Both the position numbers and the translations under genes were made by a program. A stretch of DNA of 64,000 nt from Sandaracinaceae bacterium (GTDB lineage: Bacteria; Myxococcota_A; Polyangia; Polyangiales; Sandaracinaceae). Below, piece after piece: positions 27,000 through 35,916 of this stretch. The stretch is taken from positions 208,730-272,729 of the forward strand of contig JAVJQK010000104.1 in assembly GCA_040218145.1 (NCBI GenBank), read 5' to 3'. Every line of letters begins with the position of its first letter. Position 1 is the stretch's first letter. The notes under the pieces are model-generated. The model did not search any database and had not been told where the DNA came from. It saw only the letters and a list, made by a program, of their open reading frames with translations.

Positions 27000-27893
27000 A
27001 TGACCGACCTCTCCGAGCTCAGCGAGTCCCTCTCCTCCGTCGCCGAGGCTGGCGCCGCCTCCGCGCTCCATCTCTCCGCGGGCTGCCGCCGCCGCGCGAC
27101 CGCGACCGCGTTCGACGTGCGCCACGCGATCACCACCGCCCACGCCGTCGGCCACCGCGAGCGCGTGTGGCTGCGGGACGACGGCGGCGCGCGGTTCGAA
27201 GCGGAGGTGGCGGGGCGCGACCCGGGCACCGATCTCGCGCTCCTCGCGCTGCCCGAAGACGCAGCGCTCCGCGTCCCTCGCTTCCGCGAGCCCGACGACG
27301 CGGTGAAGCTCGGGGCGCTCGTGCTCGCCCTGGGCCGACCGGGCCGCGCGCTCCGCGCCTCGATGCGCATGCTCGGCGCCGTCGCGTCGGACGTCCCGAC
27401 CCACGGCGGCGCCACCCTCCCCCGCTACCTCGAGACGGATCGCGCGATCCCGTCGGGCTTCGAGGGCGGGCCCGTGCTCGACCTCGAGGGGCGCGTGATC
27501 GGGCTGCAGTCCCGCGCCGCGGTGCGGGGCGCGGATCTCATCGTCGCGATCGAGACGCTGCGTGAGGTCGCCGCGGAGCTCGCCGCGCACGGCCGCGTGA
27601 GGAGCGGCTTCCTGGGCGTGAGCGTGCGACCGATCGGGTTGCCCGACGCGGCCCGGCGGCAGCTCTCCCGCCGCCGCGGCGCGCTCGTGATGGGGGTGGC
27701 CCCCGGCGGCCCAGCGGAGTCGGCGGGGCTGCACCTCGGGGACGTGATCCTCGGCCTCGACGGCGTCGAGGTCAGCGGCGGCCGCAGCCTCGCCCGCGCG
27801 CTGCGCGCCCGCTTCGGAGCGCCCGCGCCGCTCGAGATATGGCGGACCGGGGCGCCCGCGTCGCTGACGATCACCCCCGAGGAGCGGGCCTGA
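27000..27893 (+). CDS. HtrA/DegP-like PDZ protein, catalytic Ser replaced by Glu
   Basis: A 297-residue protein with a trypsin-like S1C domain (1-195) and one PDZ domain (200-290, GFLGVSVRPIGLP ... GLHLGDVILGLDGVEV). The catalytic His48 (ITTAHAV) and Asp78 (GTDLALL) are kept, but the nucleophile motif GxSGGP reads GFEGGP, with Glu155 in place of Ser. It has no signal peptide, so it is predicted cytoplasmic. It is probably a non-proteolytic binding protein. ATG 27000 precedes the conserved part. Confidence 0.85.
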   Translation: MTDLSELSESLSSVAEAGAASALHLSAGCRRRATATAFDVRHAITTAHAVGHRERVWLRDDGGARFEAEVAGRDPGTDLALLALPEDAALRVPRFREPDDAVKLGALVLALGRPGRALRASMRMLGAVASDVPTHGGATLPRYLETDRAIPSGFEGGPVLDLEGRVIGLQSRAAVRGADLIVAIETLREVAAELAAHGRVRSGFLGVSVRPIGLPDAARRQLSRRRGALVMGVAPGGPAESAGLHLGDVILGLDGVEVSGGRSLARALRARFGAPAPLEIWRTGAPASLTITPEERA

Positions 27894-27946
27894 GCGCGGC
27901 GCCAGTCCGCCTTTACATCCGGGTCGGCCGGCGCCAGACCAGGGAC

Positions 27947-28534
27947 ATGTGGGATGAACGCTACGGGAAAGAGGGCTTCGCCTATGGCACCGCGCCGAAC
28001 GACTTCCTGAGGGAGCACGCCGCGAAGCTCCCCGCAGGCCCGGTGCTGTGCTTGGCGGACGGCGAAGGCCGCAACGGCGTGTTCCTGGCCGAGCAGGGGT
28101 ACGAGGTGACCTCGGTCGATCAGTCACGGGTGGGGCTCGCGAAGGCGGCGACGCTCGCGGCGGAGCGCGGCGTCACGATCCACACCGAGGTCGCCGATCT
28201 CGCGACCTGGGATCTGGGCCAGGCGCGGTGGTCGGGCGTGGTCTCGATCAGCGCGCACCTGCCGCCCGACGTCCGCGCCCGCGTGCACGCCGGCGTCGTC
28301 CGGGCGCTGCGCCCCGGAGGGGTGTTCCTGGTGGAGGCGTACGCGCCCTCCCAGCTCGGCTTCGGGACCGGCGGGCCGCCGGCCGCCGAGTGGCTCTTCG
28401 ACGTCGAGCAGGTGAAGCGCGAGCTCGACGGGCTCACGTTCGAGCTGGCCCACGAGATCGAGCGAGACGTGGTCGAGGGCCGCTACCACACGGGGCGCGC
28501 GGCGGTGACCCAGATCATCGCTCGGAAGCCGTGA
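27947..28534 (+). CDS. class I SAM-dependent methyltransferase (TehB-like)
   Basis: A 195-residue methyltransferase. MWDERYGKEGFAYGTAPNDF is the typical N-terminus of TehB/thiopurine-type enzymes; motif I is VLCLADGEGRNGVFLAEQGY and motif II region is ATWDLGQARWSGVVSI. AGGGAC lies directly before ATG 27947. It starts 53 nt after the HtrA-like gene. Substrate unknown (chalcogen or small-molecule methylation in relatives). Confidence 0.88.
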   Translation: MWDERYGKEGFAYGTAPNDFLREHAAKLPAGPVLCLADGEGRNGVFLAEQGYEVTSVDQSRVGLAKAATLAAERGVTIHTEVADLATWDLGQARWSGVVSISAHLPPDVRARVHAGVVRALRPGGVFLVEAYAPSQLGFGTGGPPAAEWLFDVEQVKRELDGLTFELAHEIERDVVEGRYHTGRAAVTQIIARKP

Positions 28535-29381
28535 ACCAGGGCGCGAGGCGCGAGACGCGCGACATGTAGTCGGCGTAGCCCGGCCGGCGCGCCTTCATGC
28601 GCGCGTCGATCATCGGAATGCTGATGAAGAAGAAGAGCAGCACGATCGCGAGCACGCCCGCGCCCGCCCACCACGCGCTCGGATCCGAGGCGAGGCCGAA
28701 CAGGAACAGGCCGAGCCAGAAGGTGCACTCGCCGAAGTAGTTCGGGTGGCGCGTGTGCTTCCAGAGCCCACGCCTCAGCCACTCGCCCTTCGGCGGCCCG
28801 CTCCGGACGTACGCGCGCAGCTGCTCGTCGGCGATCGTCTCGTAGCCGATGCCGAGGGCCATCACGGCCGCGGCCACCGCGTCGAGCGCGCCGAGGGGCC
28901 GCGCGGGCCGGTGCAGGATCACCCAGAGGGGCACGCTCCCGGCGAAGGTCAAGAGCGTGGGCATGAAGTGCACGCCGATGAAGCTCACCGGCCAGTACAG
29001 CTTGCCATGCTTCTCTTGCAGATCCCGGTAGCGCCAGTCTTCGTGCGCGAGGCTGGAGAACCCACGCAGGAAGTTCCACGTCAGCCGCAGCCCCCAGACG
29101 ATCACGAGCCCACCCGCGATCCACCCGCGCGTGGAGGGCTCGCCGGTGGTCAGCCAGTAGGCGAAGAGCGCGGGCGGCGCGACGCTCCAGTACGGGTCGT
29201 ACATGGACGAGTTCGAGAGCGCGACGCTGAAGCCGAAGACGACGAAGGTCGCCACCACGTCGGCGGCGAGCGCGCCCCAGAGCGGCTCGAGCGGCAGGAG
29301 CCGGAGCGTGAGCGCGGCGGCGCCGAGCGCGACCAGGTAGCAGACGAGCTGGGCGAGGTAGCCTTTGATGCGCGGGCTCAC
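28515..29381 (-). CDS. DUF1295 / steroid 5-alpha-reductase-like membrane protein
   Basis: A 288-residue membrane protein starting at GTG 29381, with seven or so helices. The signature GLWKHTRHPNYFGECTFWLG and the final RRPGYADYMSRVSRLAPW are typical of DUF1295 proteins related to steroid 5-alpha reductases and isoprenylcysteine methyltransferases. The 3' end overlaps the methyltransferase gene by 20 nt in convergent orientation. Confidence 0.9.
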   Translation of the reverse strand: MSPRIKGYLAQLVCYLVALGAAALTLRLLPLEPLWGALAADVVATFVVFGFSVALSNSSMYDPYWSVAPPALFAYWLTTGEPSTRGWIAGGLVIVWGLRLTWNFLRGFSSLAHEDWRYRDLQEKHGKLYWPVSFIGVHFMPTLLTFAGSVPLWVILHRPARPLGALDAVAAAVMALGIGYETIADEQLRAYVRSGPPKGEWLRRGLWKHTRHPNYFGECTFWLGLFLFGLASDPSAWWAGAGVLAIVLLFFFISIPMIDARMKARRPGYADYMSRVSRLAPWFTASER

Positions 29382-29437
29382 GGGATGGCGTTTCTACACC
29401 ACCGACTCCTCCTCGACCAAGGCGCAGACGCGCCCTC

Positions 29438-29869
29438 TCACGCTCGGTCATCGCCAGGACGGGCCGGTCCCCCTTCGTCGGCTCGACGAATCAGCCGACG
29501 GCCCAGCGCGGTGAACGCGGCGATCCCGAGCGCGTCCGCCGCGAGGTCGACGAGGTCGAAGCTCCGCGTGGGGAGGGCGATCTGGCTCAGCTCCTCGAGC
29601 AGCGCGACGACCATCACCACCGCGGGCCCGATCGGCACGCCGCGCCAGCTCCGGAAGCGCCAGTCCCGGAAGCGCAGGGCCACGTCGGCGGCCAGCCCGA
29701 GCCCGCCGATCAGCACGAAGTGACCGACCTTGTCGCCGAACGGGACGTGCGTGACGAAGCCGAACATCTCGTTCGTCCCGCCTCGGCCGGCGACCACGAC
29801 GATCACGACGAGCGCCGCGAGGTACGCGCCGCAGAAGGCGAGGATCCACGCGCGTCGACTCGAGGGCAT
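29438..29869 (-). CDS. VanZ-like membrane protein
   Basis: A 143-residue protein with four membrane segments. GDKVGHFVLIGGLG and EELSQIALPTRSFDLVDLAA are the hallmark VanZ-like motifs. ATG 29869 is preferred; an in-frame ATG at 29902 adds a short tail and comes close to the divergent lipoprotein gene. VanZ proteins are linked to glycopeptide and teicoplanin tolerance in some bacteria, but most homologues are of unknown role. Confidence 0.85.
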   Translation of the reverse strand: MPSSRRAWILAFCGAYLAALVVIVVVAGRGGTNEMFGFVTHVPFGDKVGHFVLIGGLGLAADVALRFRDWRFRSWRGVPIGPAVVMVVALLEELSQIALPTRSFDLVDLAADALGIAAFTALGRRLIRRADEGGPARPGDDRA

Positions 29870-29911
29870 CTCGAGGGGATACGGGTGGCGCGGTGCGCGC
29901 ATTCCCCGTGG

Positions 29912-29917
29912 TATGCC
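29912..29917 (+). promoter_or_regulatory. candidate -10 (TATGCC)
   Basis: TATGCC ends 7 nt before ATG 29925, compatible with leaderless initiation; AGGG also touches the ATG. Confidence 0.25.
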
Positions 29918-29924
29918 GCGAGGG

Positions 29925-30236
29925 ATGCGCGCCTCGCTCGTCGCCGTCGTCTCCGGCCTGCTCCTCGGTGCGTGCTACGCGGCGCCGCCCGCGCCCGCCG
30001 CGCCCGGGCAGCTCGGCGCCTGTCACCCGGGCGCCTACGCGTCCCTGAGCGAGCACGCGTGCCAGCGCGACGACGACTGCCTCCTCTGCGCGTCCCCCGA
30101 CGCCTGCACGTTGACCACCCGCCGCGCCCTGGCGCTCACCAACGCGCCCTGCCCTCGGCCCACCGCCTGCGACGGCGCCACCGCGGCGTGCTGCGACGGT
30201 CGCTGCGTGAGATCTCTCGGCCCTCCCCCGCTCTGA
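29925..30236 (+). CDS. small Cys-rich lipoprotein
   Basis: A 103-residue lipoprotein with signal MRASLVAVVSGLLLGACYA and lipobox Cys17. The mature part has eight or more Cys residues in CQRDDDCLLCASPDACTL and CDGATAACCDGRC arrangements, like small disulfide-rich myxobacterial lipoproteins. No known domain. ATG 29925 begins the signal peptide. Confidence 0.72.
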   Translation: MRASLVAVVSGLLLGACYAAPPAPAAPGQLGACHPGAYASLSEHACQRDDDCLLCASPDACTLTTRRALALTNAPCPRPTACDGATAACCDGRCVRSLGPPPL

Positions 30237-30258
30237 TAGACCGAGTGGACTTTTCGAG

Positions 30259-30264
30259 TATCCT
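30259..30264 (+). promoter_or_regulatory. candidate -10 of the TetR gene
   Basis: TATCCT ends 9 nt before ATG 30274. It lies inside CCGAG...CTCGG inverted sequence, which might be an operator. Confidence 0.25.
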
Positions 30265-30273
30265 CGGACCGGG

Positions 30274-30837
30274 ATGAACTCGGTTCGCGATCAGAAGCTG
30301 CGATCGCACGCCAAGATCGTGCGGGCGGCGTCGCAGCTCTTCCGTCGGCGGGGCTACCGCGCCACCAGCGTCGACGTGCTGATGAACGAGGCCGGGCTCA
30401 CGCGCGGCGGCTTCTACGCGCACTTCGAGAACAAGGCGGCGCTGCTCCGCACGGCGCTCCAGGACGCCTTCGCCGAGTCGCGCGCGAACCTGTTCGAGCG
30501 AGGCCTCGACGGCGTCGAGGGCGACGCCTGGCTGGTGCGGGCGGCGGCCCGCTATCTGAGGCGCGGCCACGTCGAGCAGCCCGAGCGCGGCTGCGCCATC
30601 CCGAGCCTCGCGGCCGAAGTCGCGCGCGAGGACGACGAGACGCGGCGCAGCTTCGAGCGCGAGGTCGGCCGCATCCTCGCGGTCTTCGTCACCCGACTCG
30701 GCGGCGACCCGGCGAAGGCGCGCGTCCGCGCCATCCGCCACCTCGCCACCTGGGCGGGCGCGCTGACGCTGGCGCGCGCGGTCGAGGACCCCGAGCTGGC
30801 GCGCGAGATCCTGGACGCCGCCCGTCCCCCGGAGTGA
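30274..30837 (+). CDS. TetR/AcrR-family regulator
   Basis: A 187-residue repressor-type protein. The HTH is IVRAASQLFRRRGYRATSVD with VLMNEAGLTRGGFYAHFENK, characteristic of TetR proteins of the NemR/AcrR kind. The C-terminal ligand domain contains RGCAIPSLAAEVARED and RAIRHLATWAGALTLARA, like regulators of electrophile or drug response. No obvious divergent target: the next gene is convergent hflX, directly abutting. Confidence 0.9.
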   Translation: MNSVRDQKLRSHAKIVRAASQLFRRRGYRATSVDVLMNEAGLTRGGFYAHFENKAALLRTALQDAFAESRANLFERGLDGVEGDAWLVRAAARYLRRGHVEQPERGCAIPSLAAEVAREDDETRRSFEREVGRILAVFVTRLGGDPAKARVRAIRHLATWAGALTLARAVEDPELAREILDAARPPE

Positions 30838-32610
30838 TCAGGCGACGGCGTCCTCGAGCGCCTCGTCTTCGTACGCCTCGTCTTCGGGCGCGTCTTCGGG
30901 CGCGTCTTCGGGCGCGTCGCCGTCGTGCGCGGCCTCTTCCGCGGGCGCGGCCTCGGCCTTCGGCCAGAGCTCGTCCTCGCCGCCCGGATACAGGCGACGC
31001 TCGATCTCCAGCAGGAGCGGCTCGAGGCTCGCGCGGTCGAGCGCGCTCACCGCGATGCCGTCGCGCGACGCGGCGATGCGGGCCGCCTCGCCCTCGGACA
31101 GCGCGTCCGCCTTGTTGAAGATGAGCAGGTGCGGGACGGCCGCGAGGTCGAGCTTGCCGAGGATCTCCTCGGTCGTCTTCATGTGATCGCTCAGCGCGGG
31201 ATCGCTGACGTCGACCACGTGGAGGAGCAGATCGGCGTCCTGCGCCTCCTCGAACGTCGCGCGGAACGCGGCGAAGAGATCCTTGGGCAGCTCCCGGATG
31301 AAGCCGACCGTGTCGGTGATGACCACCTCGCGCTCGCGCGGGAACCGGATGCGCCGGCTGCGGGTGTCGAGCGTGGCGAAGAGCTTGTCCTCCGCGAGCA
31401 CGTCCGACTCCGTCAACGCGTTGAGCAGCGTGCTCTTGCCCGCGTTCGTGTAGCCGACGATCGACACGATGGGCACGCCTCGCTTGGCCCGCCGGCTGCG
31501 ACGCTGCTTGCGCTGCTTGCCGAGCTGCTTCAGCTCTCGCTCGAGCCGCGTGACCCGCTCGCGCGCGCGCCGACGTCCGATCTCGAGCTTGGTCTCACCG
31601 GGGCCTCGGCCGCCGATGCCGCCCGTGAGGCGCGACAGCGCGTCGTCCTTCGCGCCGAGGCGCGGCAGCAGGTACTTCATCTGCGCCAGCTCGACCTGGA
31701 GCTTGCCGTCGCGGCTCTCGGCGCGCTGGGCGAAGATGTCGAGGATGAGCTGGGTGCGGTCGATGATCTTGAGATCGGTCACGCCCGCGAGCGCGGCCGA
31801 CTGCGCCGGGCTGAGGTTGCGGTCGAAGATCAGCACCTCGACGTCGAGCTGCATGGCGCGCAGCACGACGCTGTCGACCTTGCCGCGGCCGAGCACGAAC
31901 TTGGGATCCACCCGATCGCGCACCTGCAGCACCGTGTCGGCGACCTCGACCCCGGCCGTGTGGGCCAGCTCCTCGAGCTCGCGCAGCGACGCGTCCGCGC
32001 CCCAGGCGTTCCGCTTGTCGGTGACGTGCACGAGGATCGCGCGGCCGTCCTTGGCCTCGACCTCGCGCCCGCGCTTGGCCCGCGCGAACTCCTCCTCGAG
32101 CGCGCCGATCAGCTGCTCGGGGTTCACGTCGAGCTTGCCGTACGGGATCGGCCCGTGCGTGACGTACGGGGTCTGCCCCGAGCCGTCGGGCACGGGGACG
32201 TTGTGCCCGTAGTGCACCGAGGTGGGCTGCCCCTCGGGCGAGAGACAGACCGCCGCCACCAGGTCGAGCCGCAGGCGCGTCAGGTCGACGATGTCGTCCC
32301 GGTTCAGCCCCTCCTGGTTCAGATGGGTGTGGATCAGCCGCAGGCCCCGGAAGCGCCCCTGCGCGGCGCGCAGCCGCCCGAAGTCGGGGAGCCAGAGCTT
32401 GTGCGCGTCGCCCACGATGACGAAGTCCACCGTCCCGCGCCGATCGACGAGCACGCCCACCTGCCGCCCGGTCCGGTGGGCGACGTCGGCGAGCGAGCGC
32501 GTCAGCTCGGGGGTGAGGAGTCGATCGAAGGGGACCTTGCGGCGGTAGATTCGCTCGAGCGCCTTGATGTCCGACGGCGCGAGCCCGTTGGTGTTGCCGT
32601 AGATCTGCAA
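30838..32610 (-). CDS. hflX: ribosome-associated GTPase HflX
   Basis: A 590-residue GTPase that splits stalled ribosomes. The N-terminus [20 protein letters not shown], the HflX signature [14 protein letters not shown] and coiled-coil [14 protein letters not shown] precede the G domain with G1 [10 protein letters not shown]3 DTVGF and G4 NKAD. The start is TTG 32610, with GGAAGGA about 11 nt upstream; no ATG/GTG fits. The C-terminus carries an acidic tail with [18 protein letters not shown] repeats, longer than in most HflX proteins. Confidence 0.93.
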   Translation of the reverse strand: MQIYGNTNGLAPSDIKALERIYRRKVPFDRLLTPELTRSLADVAHRTGRQVGVLVDRRGTVDFVIVGDAHKLWLPDFGRLRAAQGRFRGLRLIHTHLNQEGLNRDDIVDLTRLRLDLVAAVCLSPEGQPTSVHYGHNVPVPDGSGQTPYVTHGPIPYGKLDVNPEQLIGALEEEFARAKRGREVEAKDGRAILVHVTDKRNAWGADASLRELEELAHTAGVEVADTVLQVRDRVDPKFVLGRGKVDSVVLRAMQLDVEVLIFDRNLSPAQSAALAGVTDLKIIDRTQLILDIFAQRAESRDGKLQVELAQMKYLLPRLGAKDDALSRLTGGIGGRGPGETKLEIGRRRARERVTRLERELKQLGKQRKQRRSRRAKRGVPIVSIVGYTNAGKSTLLNALTESDVLAEDKLFATLDTRSRRIRFPREREVVITDTVGFIRELPKDLFAAFRATFEEAQDADLLLHVVDVSDPALSDHMKTTEEILGKLDLAAVPHLLIFNKADALSEGEAARIAASRDGIAVSALDRASLEPLLLEIERRLYPGGEDELWPKAEAAPAEEAAHDGDAPEDAPEDAPEDEAYEDEALEDAVA

Positions 32611-32694
32611 AAAGTCTTCGTTCCTTCCGTGGGGCGGCCGACCCGCCTCCCGACCGCTCGACTTTAAGGCCCTCGCTCGGCCCCGTCGAGGGCC

Positions 32695-33480
32695 TCATCC
32701 GAGAACGGCGTCGTCGAGCTCCAGGGTGATCGGGCAGTGATCGCTCCCCCGGACGTCCTTCTCGATGGAGGCCGCGGTGAGGTGTTTCGCCGCGGCGGGG
32801 CTCACCAGGGCCAGATCGATGCGCCAGCCGATGTTCTTCTCGCGCACGCCGAAGCGCTGGCTCCACCAGCTGTAGTGGCCCCCTCCATCCTCGAAGACCC
32901 TGAAGGAGTCGACCCAGCCGCTCTTCAACCAGCGCTTCAGCTCCTTGCGCTCCTCCGGCAAGAAGCCGCTCGTGCGTTTGTTCTGGCTCGGCCGCGCGAG
33001 GTCGATCGGCTCGGGCGCGGTGTTGAAGTCTCCCATCACGACGATGGGCTCGCCCGCCTTCTTCGCCGGCTCGAGGACGCGGTACAGGCGGCGATAGAAG
33101 CGCAGCTTGAAGGGCACGCGGCTGTTGTCGCGATCCTTGCCGTTGCCGTTCGGGAAGTAGCAGTTGACGACCTTCAGCTTGCCGACGCGCGCGATCTGCA
33201 CGCGCCCCTCGCGGTCCATCGTCCCGACGCCGAGGCTGCGCTCGACGGCGTCGAGGGGGTGGCGCGAGAGGACGCCGACGCCCGAGTAGCCCTTGCGCTC
33301 CGCGGACACGTAGTCCTGGTGCCACCCGGCGTCGTCCCGCAGCACCTCGGGGACCTGCTCGGGCAGGCAGCGCGTCTCCTGCACCCCCACCACGTCCGCC
33401 TCGCTCTCGGCGAGCCAGTCGGTGAACCCCTTGCGCGTGATGGCGCGCAGCCCGTTGACGTTCCAGGAGGCGATCCGCAT
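32695..33480 (-). CDS. exodeoxyribonuclease III
   Basis: A 261-residue AP endonuclease/3'-5' exonuclease for base-excision repair. [13 protein letters not shown] is the family start; the catalytic set is visible in VGVQETRC (Glu), [18 protein letters not shown] (Asp/Asn) and the terminal GSDHCPI (Asp-His). ATG 33480 chosen over an upstream in-frame start because the domain begins there. The downstream region to hflX is short and unremarkable. Confidence 0.94.
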   Translation of the reverse strand: MRIASWNVNGLRAITRKGFTDWLAESEADVVGVQETRCLPEQVPEVLRDDAGWHQDYVSAERKGYSGVGVLSRHPLDAVERSLGVGTMDREGRVQIARVGKLKVVNCYFPNGNGKDRDNSRVPFKLRFYRRLYRVLEPAKKAGEPIVVMGDFNTAPEPIDLARPSQNKRTSGFLPEERKELKRWLKSGWVDSFRVFEDGGGHYSWWSQRFGVREKNIGWRIDLALVSPAAAKHLTAASIEKDVRGSDHCPITLELDDAVLG

Positions 33481-33522
33481 CGAACGGGGAGAGATGCGTC
33501 GACGGGCGGGCGTCCGCAAGGA

Positions 33523-34650
33523 TCACGCGAAGCGGATGCGGTTCTTGCCCTCCTCCTTCGCGCGCATCAGCGCCTCGTCGGCCGCGCGCACGAGGGACTC
33601 CGCGTCCTCCGCCCGGCCCGGAAGGATCGCGCCGCCGACCGAGCAGCCCACCCGGATGGGCGGGGCGCCCGGCAGCTCCACCGGGGCGTGGGTGATCGCC
33701 TTCCAGATCCGGTCCGCCGCCGCGCCCAGGGTGTCGGGGCGCACGCCCGGCAGGACCACCGCGAGCTCCTCGCCGCCGTAGCGGTAGCCTTCGCCCGGTC
33801 GCAACGTCGCGTGCATCCGCTCCCCGATCTCCGTGAGCACGCGGTCACCGGCCGGGTGGCCGTAGGTGTCGTTGAGCTGCTTGAAGTCGTCGAGGTCCAT
33901 CATGAGCAGGCCGACGCTCGGCCCGTCCGCGAGCGCCGCGGCGACCGCCTCGCCGACGCGCTCGTCGAAGCTCCGCCGGCTTCCCAGCCCCGTCAGCGGG
34001 TCGGTCCGCGCCTCGCGCGCGAGCCGCTCGAACTGCTCGGCCGTCTCCACCGCGCGGCCCGCGTGGTCGGCGAGCAGGTCGAACACGCGCTGGGTCGCGT
34101 CGTCGACCGGATCTCCCTCGAAGCGCCGGTCGGCGATGAGCACGCCGCGGATGCGACGCTGACCGCGAAGCGGCGCCGCCAGCACGGACGGCAGGTGGAG
34201 CAGCCCGTCGAGGTCGTCTTCTCCCTCCGCGTGGACGAGCTTGCCGCGCCGCAGGGCCATCGCGATCGGGCTCCCTCCCCGCGGATCGACCTCGAGCCCC
34301 TTCACGCGCTGGTCGAAGCGCCCCGGGTTGGCGCGGCGCGCGAGCCCCGCCTCGTAGAGGGTCTGCAGATCCGGCCGCTCGGCGGCGATCTCGCGCCAGA
34401 CCCGATCCGCCTCGGCCTCGTCGCTCGGGCCGACCCCGGCCATGCCCACGAGCGGGCCGCCGGGCTCCCCGAGGAAGATCGCGGCGCGGTGCATGCCGAG
34501 CCCCACCCCCGCCGTCACCCCGGTCAGCAGCGCGTAGCAGGTCGGCGCGAGCTCCTGCGCGGACCGGACGAGCACGGAGATCTCGTGCAGCAGCCCGATC
34601 GCGCGGTGCAAGCCCGCGTTCTCCTCCCGCAGCGCGTCCAGCTCCCCCAC
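33523..34650 (-). CDS. GAF-GGDEF diguanylate cyclase
   Basis: A 375-residue cytoplasmic enzyme predicted to make c-di-GMP. A coiled coil and GAF domain (20-200) precede a GGDEF domain beginning [19 protein letters not shown]; the active site is RYGGEEL, a functional GGEEL variant. The usual inhibitory RxxD site just before it is absent (RPGEGY at that place). Start is GTG 34650. A possible partner is the PilZ protein at 49457. Confidence 0.92.
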   Translation of the reverse strand: MGELDALREENAGLHRAIGLLHEISVLVRSAQELAPTCYALLTGVTAGVGLGMHRAAIFLGEPGGPLVGMAGVGPSDEAEADRVWREIAAERPDLQTLYEAGLARRANPGRFDQRVKGLEVDPRGGSPIAMALRRGKLVHAEGEDDLDGLLHLPSVLAAPLRGQRRIRGVLIADRRFEGDPVDDATQRVFDLLADHAGRAVETAEQFERLAREARTDPLTGLGSRRSFDERVGEAVAAALADGPSVGLLMMDLDDFKQLNDTYGHPAGDRVLTEIGERMHATLRPGEGYRYGGEELAVVLPGVRPDTLGAAADRIWKAITHAPVELPGAPPIRVGCSVGGAILPGRAEDAESLVRAADEALMRAKEEGKNRIRFA

Positions 34651-34691
34651 GCCGCCAGCTTACCCCGACTCGCTCCCCGCTGTCCGTCCCC

Positions 34692-35768
34692 TCACCCCAG
34701 CGCTTCGCGCAAGGACGCGGCGGACGGGGACGCGAAGAGGCGCGCGAGCGCGTCGGCGTCGGTGACCGGGGCGCAGCGGAGACGAGCGCGCGCGGCGTGC
34801 ACCCGCCCCGCGGCCTCCCTCAGCCGGTCGGCGAAGGCGGGGTCGTGCGCGGCCTCGGCGGCGAGGGCCTCCACCGCCTCGTCCACGAGCGCGACGGTCT
34901 TGCAGATGAGGAGCACGTCGCAGCCCGCCGCGATGGCCTCGACCGCGGCCTGCCCCGTCGAGTAGTGGTCGGCGATCGCCTTCATCTCCAGGTCGTCGCT
35001 CACGATCAGCCCGTCGTAGCCGAGCGTCTCGCGGAGCAGGCCCGTGATCACCCGCTTCGAGAGCGTCGCGGGCCGATCGGGGTCGAGGGCCTCGAAGACG
35101 ATGTGCGCGGTCATGATCGAGCCGACCACGCCCGCCGCCGCGCGGAAGGGGACCAGCTCCACCGCCTCGAGCCGGGCCATGTCGTGGGGCAGCGACGGCA
35201 GGTCGAAGTGGCTGTCGCTCGCCGTGTCCCCGTGTCCCGGGAAGTGCTTGCCGCACGCGAGCAGCCCCGCGTCGGCGAGCCCGGAGGCGAAGGCCAGCCC
35301 GTGCCGCGCCACCTTCTCCGGATCGGCGCCGAAGCTCCGATCGCCGATCACCGGGTTCTCGGGGTTGGTGTCGACGTCCAGCACGGGGGCGAAGTCGACC
35401 GTGAACCCCAGGGCCGCGAGCTGCTCTCCGAGCACGCGCCCCGCCCGTCGGGTCAGCGCGGGGTCGTCGCGATCGCCGAGCACCCGCATCGGGGGCAGCT
35501 CGAGCACGGGGGACTTCAGCCGCTCGACCCGCCCGCCCTCCTGGTCGACCGCGACCAGCGGCGCCGGCCCCGAAGTGGCCGCGGCGATCGCCGCGACGTG
35601 CCGCGCCACCTCGAGCGGACTCAGGCCCTCGAGGTTGCGCTTGAAGAGGATCACCCCGGCCAGGGCCTGCGCGCCGAGGCGGCGACGGATCGCCTCCGGC
35701 GGCTCACCCGCGGGGTAGCCCGCCACGATCACCTGGCCCGCGAGGGCACGAAGCTCGGAATCCATCAT
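34692..35768 (-). CDS. nagZ: beta-N-acetylhexosaminidase (GH3)
   Basis: A 358-residue cytosolic glycosidase that removes GlcNAc from muropeptides in cell-wall recycling. The GH3 signature KHFPGHGDTASDSHFDLP contains the catalytic His/Asp dyad, and VSDDLEMKAI holds the nucleophile Asp. Start ATG 35768 (a second ATG follows at 35765). The gene diverges from pcnB. Confidence 0.93.
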   Translation of the reverse strand: MMDSELRALAGQVIVAGYPAGEPPEAIRRRLGAQALAGVILFKRNLEGLSPLEVARHVAAIAAATSGPAPLVAVDQEGGRVERLKSPVLELPPMRVLGDRDDPALTRRAGRVLGEQLAALGFTVDFAPVLDVDTNPENPVIGDRSFGADPEKVARHGLAFASGLADAGLLACGKHFPGHGDTASDSHFDLPSLPHDMARLEAVELVPFRAAAGVVGSIMTAHIVFEALDPDRPATLSKRVITGLLRETLGYDGLIVSDDLEMKAIADHYSTGQAAVEAIAAGCDVLLICKTVALVDEAVEALAAEAAHDPAFADRLREAAGRVHAARARLRCAPVTDADALARLFASPSAASLREALG

Positions 35769-35776
35769 CGGGAGCG

Positions 35777-35782
35777 ACCATA
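35777..35782 (-). promoter_or_regulatory. candidate -10 of nagZ
   Basis: TATGGT on the minus strand ends 8 nt before ATG 35768, giving a predicted leaderless transcript. Confidence 0.35.
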
Positions 35783-35916
35783 GCCCGTTGCCGGCGTGAG
35801 CCAGCCTTGCTAAGGGGTGACTTGACGCACGTCGCGGCGCCGTGGGGCGACGAGACGGCGACGAGGTCCGCGCGGCTCGAGCTACAGCGAGCGCCGAACC
35901 TCCGAGATTCGACAAC

